Origin: Marinomonas pontica
Lineage (GTDB): Bacteria; Pseudomonadota; Gammaproteobacteria; Pseudomonadales; Marinomonadaceae
Direction: 5' to 3'
DNA: 64,000 nucleotides
NCBI RefSeq assembly: GCF_026191375.1
Contig: NZ_JAODTL010000050.1
Span: 50,797 to 114,796, forward strand
The notes beneath the pieces are model-generated. The model was not told where the DNA came from. It made no database searches and saw nothing but the letters and a program-made list of their open reading frames with translations. Below, piece by piece: positions 9,006 through 18,063 of this stretch. Both the position numbers and the translations under genes were made by a program. Position 1 is the first letter of the stretch. Every line of letters begins with the position of its first letter.

Positions 9006-9060
9006 GTCATAATGACACAAAAATAGTAAAGTCTTTATGATCTGATTGAGTCATAATGAC
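9006..9060. promoter_or_regulatory. NorR enhancer sites
   Basis: Two identical palindrome-like sites GTCATAATGAC (9006-9016 and 9050-9060) fit the NorR consensus GT-N7-AC. A third imperfect site, GTCTTTATGAT, lies between them at 9031-9041. They are 55-125 bases upstream of the hmp sigma-54 promoter. Three spaced sites are known to be needed for NorR activation in E. coli; the last site also abuts the norR start and could mediate autoregulation. Confidence 0.8.
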
Positions 9061-9086
9061 CTAACAATAATGAATTGCGAGCGTCC

Positions 9087-10652
9087 ATGAATCAGGTATC
9101 CAATAATGCTCTACTGAGCTTTGCACTGGATTTGGCCAGTGCTGTGAATCACCCCAACCGATTTGAACAATTGGTTTATGCCGTGCGAGCCACCATAAAC
9201 TGCGATGCCGTTGTCTTATTGGCGCATCATCATGGCGTGCTAACCCCGCTTGCACAGCGCGGTTTGTCGGACGATGTGATGGGACGACGTTTCGTGATTG
9301 AAGAACACCCACGACTACGCGAAATCTGCGCGGGGCATTATCCAGTACGTTTTCCCGCACATTCGACCTTGCCAGATCCCTATGACGGCATGGTACTAGG
9401 CCACGACGAACAGTTGCCCGTGCATTCTTGCATGGGGGTTCCGCTTTACTTAGAAGGAAAATTGATTGGCGTGGTGACGCTGGACAGTATTTTGCCTGGT
9501 GTATTTGATGACATTGATGCGCGCGCTTTAGAAATTATTGGCGCCATGGCGGCCATGACATTGAACACGGCGATGTTAATGGAACAACTGGAAAATCAAT
9601 CTCAACATGCTCAAAACGTATTGAAAGTAATGGGCGAACAAAGCCGTGAGATGATAGGTCAAAGCAAGGCGATGCAAGACCTCAAGCAGTCAATTAATTT
9701 GGTTGCCTCATCGGATTTTTCTATCTTAATCGAAGGCGAAACGGGCGTCGGCAAAGAGCTTGTTGCACGTGCGCTTCATGAGCGCTCTAACCGATCTGAC
9801 GCGCCCATGGTGTATGTGAACTGCGCCGCCATTCCGCATCATCTTATTGAAAGTGAGCTGTTTGGCCATGTCAAAGGCGCGTTTACTGGTGCGGATCGAG
9901 ACCGAGACGGTAAGTTCTTGTTAGCTGACGGTGGCACCTTATTATTGGATGAGATTGGCGAACTGCCGTTAGAAGTACAAGGTACCTTGCTCAGAGCGAT
10001 TCAAAATCAAGAAATCCAAGCCGTCGGTAAAGATCAGATTCGCAAGGTAAACGTGCGCATCATTGCCGCAACCAACCGACACTTGGAAACCGAAGTGGTC
10101 GAGCATCGTTTTCGTGCCGATTTATTCCATCGCCTTAGCGTCTTTCCTATTCAAGTTCCTGCCTTGCGCGATAGACAAGGCGACATTGCTTTATTGGCTG
10201 GCTTCTTCGCCGAACGCTTTCGCCGAAAACTGGGATTGCAGCAACTGACGCTATCGCCCGCCGCGATTCAGTTATTAGAAGCGTATCACTGGCCAGGTAA
10301 TGTTCGAGAACTAGAGCACGTCATCTCTCGCGCCGCGCTTTTCGCCAAAGCGGACAATGCAACAGGTATTACAGTTATTTCATCAGCGCATTTAACTGGG
10401 TTACAAATCGATGATAGTTTCCAAGAAAAGATACAGAAAAATGAACTGGAGCCGCTGCGCTTAGAAAAACACAAACCAATCGATTTGCGTTTAGAAACAG
10501 AAACTTATCAACGAAATCTAATCCGTAAAGCGCTAGAAGAAAATCAAGGAAATTGGACCAAAGCCGCTCAGCAGCTGTCTATGGACCGCGCCAACCTAGC
10601 GCGCTTAGCGAAACGCTTGGGGATCGTCGTTGCCAAAGAAGTGCGTATTTAG
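9087..10652 (+). CDS. norR: NO-responsive sigma-54 activator NorR
   Basis: The 521-residue protein has an N-terminal GAF domain (about 20-165), an AAA+ sigma-54 activator domain (Walker A GETGVGKE 217-224, GAFTGA 264-269) and a C-terminal Fis-type helix-turn-helix ([19 protein letters not shown]). GAF residues that bind the sensing non-haem iron in E. coli NorR appear conserved (His113, Cys115, Asp133, with Arg76 nearby). ATG 9087 is chosen over an in-frame TTG at 9075 because the family begins there. It is divergent from hmp, its target. Confidence 0.95.
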   Translation: MNQVSNNALLSFALDLASAVNHPNRFEQLVYAVRATINCDAVVLLAHHHGVLTPLAQRGLSDDVMGRRFVIEEHPRLREICAGHYPVRFPAHSTLPDPYDGMVLGHDEQLPVHSCMGVPLYLEGKLIGVVTLDSILPGVFDDIDARALEIIGAMAAMTLNTAMLMEQLENQSQHAQNVLKVMGEQSREMIGQSKAMQDLKQSINLVASSDFSILIEGETGVGKELVARALHERSNRSDAPMVYVNCAAIPHHLIESELFGHVKGAFTGADRDRDGKFLLADGGTLLLDEIGELPLEVQGTLLRAIQNQEIQAVGKDQIRKVNVRIIAATNRHLETEVVEHRFRADLFHRLSVFPIQVPALRDRQGDIALLAGFFAERFRRKLGLQQLTLSPAAIQLLEAYHWPGNVRELEHVISRAALFAKADNATGITVISSAHLTGLQIDDSFQEKIQKNELEPLRLEKHKPIDLRLETETYQRNLIRKALEENQGNWTKAAQQLSMDRANLARLAKRLGIVVAKEVRI

Positions 10653-10748
10653 ACCCCCTCCTAGCCTCCCCCTTCAAGACACAAGGGGGGAGGAGCTAAG
10701 ATTTTTTGTTCCCTCCCCTTATCTTCAAGGGGAGGGTTAGGGAGGGGT
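10653..10748. repeat. GC-rich dispersed hairpin repeat, full copy A
   Basis: The element has two adjacent hairpins (CCTCCCCCTT/AAGGGGGGAGG and CCCTCCCCTT/AAGGGGAGGG) closed by an outer stem, ACCCCCTCC with GGGAGGGGT. It begins directly after the norR stop and lies before the convergent globin gene. Its reverse complement aligns with 63361-63444, and half of it with 46136-46178. Confidence 0.85.
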
Positions 10749-10757
10749 TGCAAGTTC

Positions 10758-11183
10758 TTAGTTATGCCTCGCCGCACTCACTTGACGAATGCGCTCGGCC
10801 GGAAAAGCGAGCTGAGGCAGCAAATATGCCTTCAAATCTTCTGGATAATCCAATTCATCGAGCGCAGCGGCCATGCAGTTTAACCACATGGCTTTTTCTT
10901 TTTCGGTGACGATTAAGTGTGCGTGTGCTTGAGGTAAGCTAATTGGCCCATATTTTTTCGAGAATAACTTTTCGCCGCCCATCCAACCGGACAAAAAAGA
11001 CACCAGCTTGTCGATGGTCAGTTCGATATTGCTAGGATGCATATCAAACAGTGGCCGAAACTCAGGTGTGTTTTCCATAATGCGATAGAAGGTTTCAACC
11101 AAGGTTTGTAGCCCCGTCAGCCCTCCAACGGCTTGTAACGTGGCGTCGCCTTCTCCGTAAACGGGTGTACTGGAAGGCGTCAT
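10758..11183 (-). CDS. Group II truncated haemoglobin
   Basis: A 141-residue 2-on-2 globin. It has the FYRIMENTPEFRPLF helix, the proximal histidine region LPQAHAHLIV, and the MWLNCM helix with the conserved Trp of group II globins. Such proteins bind O2 or NO; with hmp and norR next door a role in NO or redox handling is plausible but inferred. The start ATG lies one base after the stop of the upstream membrane-protein gene, so the two are translationally coupled. Confidence 0.9.
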   Translation of the reverse strand: MTPSSTPVYGEGDATLQAVGGLTGLQTLVETFYRIMENTPEFRPLFDMHPSNIELTIDKLVSFLSGWMGGEKLFSKKYGPISLPQAHAHLIVTEKEKAMWLNCMAAALDELDYPEDLKAYLLPQLAFPAERIRQVSAARHN

Positions 11184-11184
11184 C

Positions 11185-11388
11185 TTATTCGCTGTCTTTG
11201 GGTTGGTTTTGTTCTTTCTTGGCGGTTTTTTCTTTGTCCATCTTGATCGAGTTACGATAGCCGCCTAACGCGGCCAATGCGCCAATAATGAAGCTCATAT
11301 ACAGAGGAATTTGGAATAACATTGTGATGCTGATGAAAACGCACCCGACGGCTAAGCCTTCAATAAAGGGCTTTAATTGTTTTGGCAT
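11185..11388 (-). CDS. Small inner-membrane protein upstream of the truncated globin
   Basis: A 67-residue protein with two hydrophobic segments (about residues 9-27 and 29-47) and a Lys/Glu-rich cytoplasmic tail. ATG 11388 is chosen because GGAG lies eight bases before it; a longer frame to 11472 lacks a ribosome site. It is co-transcribed with the truncated globin (one-base gap). I do not recognise the family. Confidence 0.6.
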   Translation of the reverse strand: MPKQLKPFIEGLAVGCVFISITMLFQIPLYMSFIIGALAALGGYRNSIKMDKEKTAKKEQNQPKDSE

Positions 11389-11750
11389 AAGGTTGCTCCA
11401 GCGGCAAAAAATAAACGCGAGTTTAGCAAATTTCTGCGATGATGTGAGCCAGATTGTGGAAAAAAGCACCACTTATCCAACATTAGCCGTGTTGAATATT
11501 TCCAACGATTATGGGCGATCGCTTTGTGGGTAAGTTGATCAATAGTGCAAAAAACAGTCAAGAGTTGACTTTTATCGGTGGAAAACCCTGAAATCTTGGA
11601 AAAAATGCCGCTCAATGTGAATAACTGCTATGATTTTCCACAAAAATTTTGTGTCGATAATTTGTGTTTGATTGAACTTTACCCACAGAAAATAAAGTAT
11701 CCACAAAATAGAGCCAATAACTAAAAAGCATAACGACAAGCGAGACATGA
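11389..11750. other. Intergenic region with a cluster of DnaA-box-like sites
   Basis: No gene is seen in these 362 bases between divergent genes. It is AT-rich and holds two strict DnaA boxes of the TTWTNCACA type (minus strand 11455-11463; plus strand TTTTCCACA 11634-11642), two TTACCCACA one-mismatch boxes (minus 11525-11533; plus 11679-11687), GTATCCACA at 11697-11705 and a weaker TTATCCAAC at 11473-11481. Two GATC sites are nearby. Promoters for both flanking genes must also lie here. Confidence 0.55.
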
Positions 11751-13115
11751 ATGTCGAAATTATCCTTACAGGCCATTTCCGGCTCATATCGTGCGAATAT
11801 CGTACTGAATCGTAAAATTTGGCGTATGGCGTGGCCTCCTATGGTGTCGAATATCACAACGCCGCTCTTGGGCTTAGTCGATACGGCGGTGGTTGGGCAT
11901 TTAGGCACGGCAACGCATCTTGCGGCGGTGGCGATTGGCGCGAGCATTTTTAGTTTCTTGTTTTGGGCGTTTGGCTTTTTGCGCATGGGCTCGACGGGGT
12001 TGACTGCACAAGCTCTCGGTCAGGGCGATGAACGACGCGTGCGAGAGCTGCTTCTGCAATCGATTTTGATGGGCGTTTTTATCGGGCTCATGCTGATTCT
12101 ATTCCGAGCGCCCTTGATTGATTTGGCGATTACCTTGATGGAGCCCAGCGAGGAAGTCGAACCTTGGGCACGTTTGTATTGTGAAGCGCGGATTTTCAGT
12201 GCGCCAGCGGTGCTCGCCGGCTATGCCTTAATGGGTTGGTTCTTTGGCGTGCAGTATTCCAAAGGGCCGCTGTGGATGCTGCTGGTGATCAATGTCGCTA
12301 ACATGATTCTCGATTACGTCGCCGTTTATGGATTGGGCATGGCGAGTGACGGCGTGGCGTGGGCAACGGTGTTTGCGCATTATATTGGCGTCACGGTCGC
12401 TGGCGTATTGGCGTGGCATAAGTTAAAAGGCTTTTCCGGTCATGTGCCATTACGCGTTTTAGTTAAATGGCGTGAATACATGGCGTTGGTGAAAGTGAAT
12501 CGCTATTTGTTTGTACGCACGATTCTCTTGTTATTAGTGATGTTATTTTTTACCGCACAAGGTGCTCGACAAGGGGATTCTATTCTTGCCGCCAACGCGG
12601 TTTTACTGACATTTTTGATGATTATTTCTAACGCCTTGGATGGCTTTGCTTTCTCGGTGGAAGCTTTGTGTGGTGAATATTATGGTCGCAAAGACAAAGC
12701 CAATTTTAAGAAGGTTATTCAGCTTTCTACCTATTGGGCGCTGTTTGCCGCAGTTATTTTAATGCTGATATTTTGGCTTTTTGGTAATCAAATCATTGCC
12801 TTACTAACCAATGTACAAACCGTGCGAGACGATGCGGCTCTGTACCTACCTTGGTTGATCTTCTTTCCTCTGTTGGGTATTTGGTCCTTTATGTTGGATG
12901 GCATTTTCATTGGCACAACCAGCGTAAAGCAAATGCAAAACACCATGATCATTTGTGTCGTCGGCGTGTTTTTCCCTGTGTGGTTTATTAGTCAAGATCT
13001 TGGTAATCATGGCTTATGGCTTAGCCAAGCCATGTTGTTTTTCGCCAGAGCCATCACCTTGTATTGGTGTTATCTGCAGAATATGAAGAAAAACGTTTGG
13101 TTCGCGGATGCTTAA
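11751..13115 (+). CDS. MATE family efflux transporter, DinF type
   Basis: The 454-residue protein has twelve predicted membrane segments in two MatE halves. The start of the first half (PPMVSNITTPLLGLVDTAVV) closely follows E. coli DinF. These transporters export organic cations or drugs using Na+ or H+ gradients. The N terminus is about 15 residues longer than DinF, so a later start is possible. It stands alone, with the DnaA-box cluster upstream. E. coli dinF is SOS-induced, but no LexA site was seen here. Confidence 0.9.
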   Translation: MSKLSLQAISGSYRANIVLNRKIWRMAWPPMVSNITTPLLGLVDTAVVGHLGTATHLAAVAIGASIFSFLFWAFGFLRMGSTGLTAQALGQGDERRVRELLLQSILMGVFIGLMLILFRAPLIDLAITLMEPSEEVEPWARLYCEARIFSAPAVLAGYALMGWFFGVQYSKGPLWMLLVINVANMILDYVAVYGLGMASDGVAWATVFAHYIGVTVAGVLAWHKLKGFSGHVPLRVLVKWREYMALVKVNRYLFVRTILLLLVMLFFTAQGARQGDSILAANAVLLTFLMIISNALDGFAFSVEALCGEYYGRKDKANFKKVIQLSTYWALFAAVILMLIFWLFGNQIIALLTNVQTVRDDAALYLPWLIFFPLLGIWSFMLDGIFIGTTSVKQMQNTMIICVVGVFFPVWFISQDLGNHGLWLSQAMLFFARAITLYWCYLQNMKKNVWFADA

Positions 13116-13230
13116 AGTTTCTTACTGGCTATAAAAGGCGCTGTTAACAATTGAAATTTTTCTGGCGACTGGGTTTGTTACCATGCGGTGATGTGTTTTT
13201 TACAGCCACCAAACATGGAGGAAATTCAGT

Positions 13231-14121
13231 ATGTCGAAGCATTTCTTAAGCGAGTTAACGGGGTCTTTTGCCACGCCAGCCTTAGAAAACCCCACGGGCG
13301 TGATGATGGAAGCCGCGTATCGAAATTTGGGTTTGGATTGGCGTTATATTAATTGTGACATTCAGCCTGAGGACCTTAAAAACGCCGTATTAGGTGCGAA
13401 AGCCATGAATTGGCGCGGTTTTAATTGTTCAATTCCTCATAAAGTGTCGGTTATTGATCACCTTGATGAGTTAGGCGAGTCAGCTCGTATCATTGGTGCG
13501 GTTAATACTGTGGTGAACCGTGATGGCAAGCTAGTTGGTGAAAATACGGACGGTCGTGGTTTTGTTGAATCCGTTAAATCTAGCTTAGAGTTGACCAATA
13601 TACGTGTGGTTTTGTTCGGCGCTGGTGGTGCGGCACGAGCGGTTGCGGTTGAACTGGCCTTGGCTGGCGTGGCACACATAACCATTGTGAATCGCAACCA
13701 AGAGCGCGGCGAAGAGCTTGCCAAACTGGTTGCCGATAACACGTCGGCTGGCGCGGAATATCATGCTTGGATAAAGCAATATCTGATTCCTGCCGAGACG
13801 GATTTGGTGATCAATGTGACGTCGATTGGCTTATATCCCAATGTGGATGCAGAACTAGATATAGACACAGATTCAATTAAATCTAGCATGGTAGTTGCAG
13901 ATGGAATTTTCAATCCACCTGAAACGCGATTGATTCAAACCGCGAAAACTAAAGGCTGCACGACGGTCAATGGCTTGGGGATGCTTGTCCAACAAGGCGC
14001 AATTGCTTTTGAATATTGGACGGGAAAAGTCCCTTCAATTGACGTTATGAAAGCCGCATTGAGTGATGCTTTGGACATTACAGATCTGGACAGCAATGAT
14101 CTGGAAAGGACAGAAACATAA
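13231..14121 (+). CDS. Shikimate dehydrogenase family protein, divergent AroE paralogue
   Basis: A 296-residue NAD(P)-dependent dehydrogenase. The catalytic Lys lies in NCSIPHK and the partner Asp in ENTDGRGF; the Rossmann motif GAGGAARA follows, and NGLGMLVQQGA is near the end. The N-terminal shikimate-binding SxSP motif is replaced by ENPT, so the substrate may be quinate or another shikimate-like acid rather than that of housekeeping AroE. GGAGG 12 bases before ATG supports the start. It converges with the GntR gene. Confidence 0.85.
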   Translation: MSKHFLSELTGSFATPALENPTGVMMEAAYRNLGLDWRYINCDIQPEDLKNAVLGAKAMNWRGFNCSIPHKVSVIDHLDELGESARIIGAVNTVVNRDGKLVGENTDGRGFVESVKSSLELTNIRVVLFGAGGAARAVAVELALAGVAHITIVNRNQERGEELAKLVADNTSAGAEYHAWIKQYLIPAETDLVINVTSIGLYPNVDAELDIDTDSIKSSMVVADGIFNPPETRLIQTAKTKGCTTVNGLGMLVQQGAIAFEYWTGKVPSIDVMKAALSDALDITDLDSNDLERTET

Positions 14122-14147
14122 TAGTCACTGGAATCCCCAAAGATTGT

Positions 14148-14924
14148 TTACAACGGGTTCTGGTGCTCGTTTCTGCGTAACGAGCGCTGGATCCGCGTTT
14201 CTTCTTGGCGCATTTTCAATAAGTTATCTTCCACGAAAACCAAATGCGTATGCGCCGCCGTGCGAGCGGCTTCGGCGTCGCCATCCATGATGGCTTGATA
14301 AAGGTTGGTGTGTTGTTCCATTACGCGCTGTCGAGCGGCTTGCTTCTCAAATAGATTCCTTAAGTTACTCGAAATGCTTTTCGCCAACATGGCGTGCAAG
14401 CTGCGAAGTGTGTGAAGCAACACCACATTGTGCGCCGCTTCCGCGATGGTCATGTGAAACTCCACATCGAGCTTGGCTTCCAAAGCGAAAGCTTTGTTTT
14501 GGTTGGCTTCTATCAGCTGATTAAAACAATGCGTCAGCTTAGTTTTGTCTGCATCGGTACTGCGCAGCGCCGCGTAGTAAGCGGCGAGACTTTCTAGCGC
14601 ATCGCGAAATTCCAATTGGTCGTATAAAAACTCATCGTGGGAACTGATCAAATCTTGCAGCGGATCGGCAAAGGAAGTTCCTAGCTGCTCGGAAACGTAC
14701 GTTCCGCCGCCATGACGACTGAATAATACACCGCGAGCGATCAGTTTTTGAATGGCTTCCCGCAACGAAGGACGAGACACCTCAAAGCGCGCTGCCAATT
14801 CTCTTTCCGGTGGCAGTTTTTGCCCCGCCGTAAAACTGCCTTCTAAAATCATGCTTTCGAGCTCTTTCATGATGATGTCGGAAATTTTAGGCTGCTTAAC
14901 GCGACCAAAGTGATTGGATTCCAT
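14148..14924 (-). CDS. GntR-family regulator, FadR/FCD subfamily
   Basis: The 258-residue protein has a winged helix-turn-helix (about residues 10-80, with LPPERELAARFEVSRPSLREA) and an all-helical FCD ligand domain (about 95-225, with metal-type His residues in EFHMTIAEAAHN and the AHTHL end). It resembles PdhR/LldR/GlcC regulators of organic acids. It is divergent from the FAD/Fe-S dehydrogenase, and the intergenic space holds two TGGTnnnACCA operators, the known site type for this subfamily. D-lactate, glycolate or pyruvate is the likely effector by inference. Confidence 0.9.
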   Translation of the reverse strand: MESNHFGRVKQPKISDIIMKELESMILEGSFTAGQKLPPERELAARFEVSRPSLREAIQKLIARGVLFSRHGGGTYVSEQLGTSFADPLQDLISSHDEFLYDQLEFRDALESLAAYYAALRSTDADKTKLTHCFNQLIEANQNKAFALEAKLDVEFHMTIAEAAHNVVLLHTLRSLHAMLAKSISSNLRNLFEKQAARQRVMEQHTNLYQAIMDGDAEAARTAAHTHLVFVEDNLLKMRQEETRIQRSLRRNEHQNPL

Positions 14925-14988
14925 GACTTTTCCTAAAAATGTATTCTATAAAGTTGGCTTTAGCACTTGCTGTGCATAAGTTTAAAAG

Positions 14989-15111
14989 TGGTAAAACCAA
15001 TTGATCTTGCTGCTAAAATTCACGAAATATCGACTAAACTATCAGTTGACAAAGTTTATCTGACTTCTTACTGTGCCTTATATTTAAAAGGTAAATTGGT
15101 ATTACCAATTT
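14989..15111. promoter_or_regulatory. Two GntR/FCD operators
   Basis: The site at 15093-15111 is a perfect 19-bp palindrome, AAATTGGTATTACCAATTT, matching the PdhR-type consensus ATTGGTnnnACCAAT. A second, TGGTAAAACCA, lies at 14989-14999. The centres are 108 bp apart in the regulator-dehydrogenase space. One lies close to each divergent gene, suggesting joint repression and autoregulation, possibly by looping. Confidence 0.8.
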
Positions 15112-15171
15112 GTCTAGCGTTAATTTTTAGTATGAAGAATAAAAAACAGGCGACTCGCCGTGGGACTTCTG

Positions 15172-18063
15172 ATGAACACAGCCACCACTGATAAAGACTC
15201 AATTGCTCATAAAACGGCTCAATATCGCGATGTGTATTTTGCTTTGAAAGACGCAAAAAGCGGCGCGATTGAGGAATCTCGATTGATTCGTGATCCACTG
15301 CGTACCTTGGCGTATGGCACGGATGCGAGTTTTTATCGGTTGATTCCGCAGCTGGTAGTGCGAGTCGATAACGAAGCGGAAGTGCAGTTGGTGCTGAAAG
15401 AAGCCAGAAAGCGCAATTTGCCAGTGACATTTCGAGCGGCAGGAACGAGTTTGTCTGGGCAAGCGGTCACCGACTCCATTTTGATGCAATTGTCTGATAA
15501 CTGGAAAGGCCATCGGATCCACGAACACGGCCATCATATTTCACTTCAACCAGGTATTATCGGTGCGCGCGCGAATCAACTATTGTCGCCCTTTCAGCGT
15601 AAAATCGGCCCAGACCCCGCCTCTATCAATGCTTGTATGATTGGTGGTATCGCTGCCAACAACGCCAGCGGCATGTGTTGTGGCACAGCGCAGAACAGCT
15701 ATCACACTATCCAAAGTGCGCGTCTGATTTTTGCCGATGGCTCTTTGTTAGATACCGCGGACGAGGCCAGCCGTTTGGCGTTTGGCAATCGCAACGCTGA
15801 CTTGCTCGATACGCTCAATCGTTTGTCTAAAAGCGTGCGGGCTAATAGCGAATTAACTGAAAGAATTAGACACAAATACCGTTTAAAAAACACCACAGGA
15901 TACAGCTTAAACAGCCTAACCGATTACCATGATCCGTTTGATATCTTGCTGCATCTGATGATCGGTTCCGAAGGGACTTTGGGCTTTATCAGCGAAGTTA
16001 CCTATGAAACCGTGGTCGATCACCCTATTAAAGCCGCGGCGATGATCTTCTTTGAGGATATGGAAGTCACCTGCCGAGCGGTGACGGCGTTAAAAAGCTC
16101 ACCGGTTTCTGCGGTAGAATTGATTGACCGTGCTGGTTTACGTGCCGTGGAAGGCAAACCTGGGATGCCCGAACTGTTGTCGTCTCTTGGCTCACAAGCG
16201 GCGGGTTTATTGGTCGACGTACGCGCTGCAAATGCCGAAGAATTAGAAGCCAATTTGGCCTTGGTGAAACAAGCGTTAAGCGGCCAAGCAACACTGAACC
16301 CGATTGAATTTACCCAAGACAAAGTCATCTACGATTCCTATTGGAAGATTCGCAAAGGCTTGTTCCCTGCCGTTGGTGCGGTGCGTCCTGTTGGCACCAC
16401 GGTGATCATCGAAGACGTGGCCTTCCCTGTCGAAAAACTTGCCGAAGGCGTTTTGGAGCTACAAGGCGTGTTTCAAAAACACGGTTATCGTGAAGCGATT
16501 TTGTTTGGTCATGCGTTAGAAGGCAATTTGCACTTTGTCTTTACCCAAGGTTTTGATGATCCGAAGGAAGTAAAGCGCTATGAACAACTGATGGACGAAG
16601 TCGCGCAATTGGTCGCGGTGAAATACAAGGGCTCGTTGAAAGCGGAACACGGCACAGGCCGTAACATGGCGCCTTATGTGGAACTGGAATGGGGCAAAGC
16701 AGCCTACGACATCATGTGGGAAATCAAGCGTGCGTTTGATCCGCAAGGCTTGCTGAACCCCGATGTAATTTTGTCGCACAATGCCAACTTGCATGTCCAG
16801 AATCTCAAACCCTTGCCAAAGGCCAGTGACAAAGTCGATACCTGCATCGAATGTGGCTTTTGTGAATCCTCTTGTCCATCCAAATCCATTACCTTAACGC
16901 CTCGTCAGCGCATTGTGATGTGGCGCGAGATTCAGCGATTGACCGCAATGGGTACAGATCCGAAGCGTCTTACTGAACTGAAAAAAGACTATGATTATCA
17001 AGGCGTTGATACCTGCGCTGGCTGTGGCTTATGCTCGATGCAGTGTCCCGTTGGCATCAATACCGGCGATTTAACCCGTGAACTTCGCCATGATCGCCAT
17101 CCTGAAAGCAAAGTCGGTTACTGGATTGCCGATCATTTTGAAGGCGTCACCAAAACAGCAAAAGTTGGCCTCAACCTTGCCAGCGGCACGCGTCGCATTA
17201 TTGGCGATTCAGGCATGACAACCATTAGTTCAGCGATGAATAAAATTTCCAATGGTGCTGTGCCGAAGTGGCATAAACAGATGCCCAACGCCGCGTCATC
17301 TTTGAAGTCTATTCCTGTCTTGCAATGTGATGATATGCAAAGCAATGACCTACAAAAAGAAGTCATTTACTTCCCTAGCTGTGCGACTCGTGTCATGGGC
17401 GCGGGGCCGAATGCCGACGATAAACGCTCCGTCATGGAGGTGATGTTCTCTGTATTTCAAAAAGCAGGCTATAAAGTCACTGTACCTAATAATATCGACA
17501 GTCAATGCTGCGGTATGGCGTTTCAGTCCAAAGGGCAATTCGACGCAGCCAATCAAAAAGCCAACGATCTCAACACGTTACTGCTAGCGGCGAGCGATAA
17601 TGGCCGAATCCCAATCGTCTGCGATGTCAGCCCTTGCTTGCTACGAATGCAGGAAAGCCTTGATCCTTGTTTAGAACTTCATGAGCAAGTTGGCTTTGTA
17701 TCGGCTCATGTCATGCAAAATCTCACGGTGAAGGAAAAGCTCGGTAAAATTGCGCTGCATGTAACGTGCAGCACAACCCGTATGGGACTCGCCGACAGCT
17801 TCGTGCAACTGGCTCACCAACTTGCCGATGACGTGGTGATTCCGCCAGACATTACCTGTTGTGGATTTGCTGGCGACAAAGGCTTTTCCACACCCGAACT
17901 CAACGCCAGCGCCTTGAAAACCCTAGCCAAAGCCGTAGAAGGCTGTGAAGCAGGCTACTCCAACAGCCGTACTTGCGAGATCGGCTTATCGGAACACAGC
18001 GGCATCGAATATCAATCCATCGTCTATCTGGTGGATCAATTGTCTGAGTCCTCACCCGCCTAG
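15172..18063 (+). CDS. FAD-binding and Fe-S D-2-hydroxyacid dehydrogenase, probably D-lactate dehydrogenase
   Basis: The 963-residue enzyme has a PCMH-type FAD domain (about 40-265, with RAAGTSLSGQA), an FAD-oxidase C-terminal domain (about 270-535, with the HALEGNLHF and EHGTGRN motifs), two 4Fe-4S motifs (CIECGFCESSCP near 558 and CAGCGLCSMQCP near 614) and two CCG cysteine-rich modules (near 778 and 895). This matches Dld-II/YdiJ enzymes that oxidise D-lactate or D-2-hydroxyglutarate and pass electrons to the respiratory chain. ATG 15172 is preferred over GTG 15160. The PdhR/LldR-like regulator favours lactate, but this is not proven. Confidence 0.88.
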   Translation: MNTATTDKDSIAHKTAQYRDVYFALKDAKSGAIEESRLIRDPLRTLAYGTDASFYRLIPQLVVRVDNEAEVQLVLKEARKRNLPVTFRAAGTSLSGQAVTDSILMQLSDNWKGHRIHEHGHHISLQPGIIGARANQLLSPFQRKIGPDPASINACMIGGIAANNASGMCCGTAQNSYHTIQSARLIFADGSLLDTADEASRLAFGNRNADLLDTLNRLSKSVRANSELTERIRHKYRLKNTTGYSLNSLTDYHDPFDILLHLMIGSEGTLGFISEVTYETVVDHPIKAAAMIFFEDMEVTCRAVTALKSSPVSAVELIDRAGLRAVEGKPGMPELLSSLGSQAAGLLVDVRAANAEELEANLALVKQALSGQATLNPIEFTQDKVIYDSYWKIRKGLFPAVGAVRPVGTTVIIEDVAFPVEKLAEGVLELQGVFQKHGYREAILFGHALEGNLHFVFTQGFDDPKEVKRYEQLMDEVAQLVAVKYKGSLKAEHGTGRNMAPYVELEWGKAAYDIMWEIKRAFDPQGLLNPDVILSHNANLHVQNLKPLPKASDKVDTCIECGFCESSCPSKSITLTPRQRIVMWREIQRLTAMGTDPKRLTELKKDYDYQGVDTCAGCGLCSMQCPVGINTGDLTRELRHDRHPESKVGYWIADHFEGVTKTAKVGLNLASGTRRIIGDSGMTTISSAMNKISNGAVPKWHKQMPNAASSLKSIPVLQCDDMQSNDLQKEVIYFPSCATRVMGAGPNADDKRSVMEVMFSVFQKAGYKVTVPNNIDSQCCGMAFQSKGQFDAANQKANDLNTLLLAASDNGRIPIVCDVSPCLLRMQESLDPCLELHEQVGFVSAHVMQNLTVKEKLGKIALHVTCSTTRMGLADSFVQLAHQLADDVVIPPDITCCGFAGDKGFSTPELNASALKTLAKAVEGCEAGYSNSRTCEIGLSEHSGIEYQSIVYLVDQLSESSPA

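Noticed and set aside
11455..11705. Chromosomal replication origin
   Set aside because: No dnaA, dnaN, gidA or other origin-linked gene is nearby, and there are no clear 13-mers; kept only as a DnaA-box cluster.
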